DNA from: Arenicella sp. | Lineage (GTDB): Bacteria; Pseudomonadota; Gammaproteobacteria; Arenicellales; Arenicellaceae | DNA length: 5,807 nucleotides | NCBI GenBank assembly: GCA_023299895.1 | Contig: JALZWI010000172.1 | Location: 1-5,807, forward strand | Direction of reading: 5' to 3' | In this document: piece by piece, positions 5,065-5,807 of the stretch | Layout of the letters: each line of letters begins with the position of its first letter | How positions within the stretch are numbered: position 1 is the first letter of the stretch | Translations under genes and position numbers: made by a program | The notes under the pieces: generated by a model | The model's input: only the letters and a program-made list of their open reading frames with translations | The model's database searches: none | Told to the model about the DNA's origin: nothing

Positions 5065-5807
5065 ATGAAAATCCTGGTTCCGGTTAAACGAGTTATTGAT
5101 GCTTATGTCAGCATTCGAGTAAAAAGTGATGGTAGCGGCGTCGATACTGAAAATGTAAAGATGTCATTGAACCCATTTTGTGAAATCGCTCTTGAAGAAG
5201 CTATTCGGTTGAAAGAAGCCGGTAAAGCAACCGAAGTGGTGATGGTGAGTGTTGGTTCTGCCGACATCGATACTGTTATTCGGTCAGGTTTGGCAATGGG
5301 AGCAGATCGCGCGATTCGCATTGATGCTGGTAACGATCTTGAGCCGTTAGCAATTGCTAAGCTACTCAAGTACGTCGTTGATCAAGAGCAAGCGGAGCTG
5401 GTGATTACAGGAAAACAATCGATTGATGGTGATAACAATCAAACAGGGCAAATGTTATCTGCTTTGTTGGGTTGGCCGCAAGCGACCTTTGCCTCAGAGG
5501 TTGAGCTAGATGGCTCTTTAGCCAAAGTGACTCGTGAGATAGATGGCGGCTTAGAAACAATTTCCTTACCGGTCCCAGCAGTTATAACCACAGATTTACG
5601 ACTTAACGAACCACGTTATCCGACTCTGCCAAATATTATGAAGGCTAAAAAAAAGCCGTTGGATGTGATTGCAGTCGCAGATACTGGAGTTGATACCGCA
5701 AACCGTCAGACGGTCACCAATGTGAGTCCTCCGGCTGAAAGATCTGCGGGTATTATGGTTGGCTCAGTCCAAGAGTTAGTTGATAAATTAAAGAACGAAG
5801 CGAAAGC
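5065..5807 (+). CDS. etfB: Electron transfer flavoprotein beta subunit (3' end cut by window edge)
   Basis: EtfB pairs with EtfA to form the soluble FAD/AMP heterodimer that accepts electrons from acyl-CoA and other dehydrogenases and delivers them to ETF-QO. The frame is open for 247 codons plus two bases to the window end. Bacterial EtfB is about 249 residues, so at most a few codons should be missing. The N-terminus [12 protein letters not shown] is typical, as is [16 protein letters not shown] (residues 37-52). [14 protein letters not shown] (116-129) is the AMP-binding segment. Residues 155-175 match the PROSITE-type EtfB signature, with R157, D160-G161-G162, E164 and P171 in place. [18 protein letters not shown] (181-198) is the recognition loop, with the anchoring leucine at L188. 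It is divergent from the GntR regulator and ETF-QO. Operator 4 at its promoter suggests repression by that regulator. etfA is expected immediately downstream. Confidence 0.97.
   Translation, partial: MKILVPVKRVIDAYVSIRVKSDGSGVDTENVKMSLNPFCEIALEEAIRLKEAGKATEVVMVSVGSADIDTVIRSGLAMGADRAIRIDAGNDLEPLAIAKLLKYVVDQEQAELVITGKQSIDGDNNQTGQMLSALLGWPQATFASEVELDGSLAKVTREIDGGLETISLPVPAVITTDLRLNEPRYPTLPNIMKAKKKPLDVIAVADTGVDTANRQTVTNVSPPAERSAGIMVGSVQELVDKLKNEAK

Noticed and set aside
5103..5369. An 88-codon minus-strand frame opposite etfB
   Set aside because: It is fully inside etfB, whose signature motifs are clear; the composition is low-complexity Ser/Ala/Ile and there are no family features.

Overview
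The window reads as chromosomal DNA from a gammaproteobacterium, probably marine. That placement rests on protein flavour, moderate-to-low GC and an aerobic ETF/ubiquinone system; it is inference, and I cannot name a genus. Six protein-coding genes are present. The first is cut by the left edge and the last by the right edge.

Left part, plus strand: the C-terminal half of moeA overlaps moaA by 4 nt. The two make the end of a molybdenum-cofactor biosynthesis operon. A small Cys-type glutathione peroxidase gene follows 35 nt later. Its 3' end meets, tail to tail and only 23 nt away, a gene on the minus strand for electron transfer flavoprotein-ubiquinone oxidoreductase (ETF-QO).

Right part: the ETF-QO gene is the second gene of a minus-strand pair whose first gene encodes a GntR-family FCD-domain (FadR-like) regulator. 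Across a 448-nt intergenic region, etfB (ETF beta subunit, almost complete) is transcribed divergently; etfA is expected just beyond the edge. ETF collects electrons from acyl-CoA and other dehydrogenases, and ETF-QO passes them to ubiquinone. The regulator therefore sits between the two halves of one electron-transfer pathway.

The most notable structure is in that divergent intergenic region. Four copies of a palindrome, consensus AATGTCGACATT, are arranged as two pairs in mirror symmetry. The pair spacings are 62 and 61 bp, close to six helical turns, and the inner pair is 143 bp apart. The outermost copy on each side abuts or overlaps a plausible -35 box, one for the regulator/ETF-QO unit and one for etfB. 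The GTC-GAC core fits the GT...AC pattern typical of FadR-type GntR operators. I infer a local, autoregulated ETF regulon with cooperative or looped repression. Between the inner operators lies an island of about 52% GC, flanked by sequence of only 16-20% GC, whose role I cannot explain. Other points are a nine-C run at codons 4-7 of the regulator gene, where a one-base slip either way gives an immediate stop, and a weak hairpin plus T-tract in the etfB leader.

No tRNA, rRNA, insertion sequence or CRISPR array was seen.
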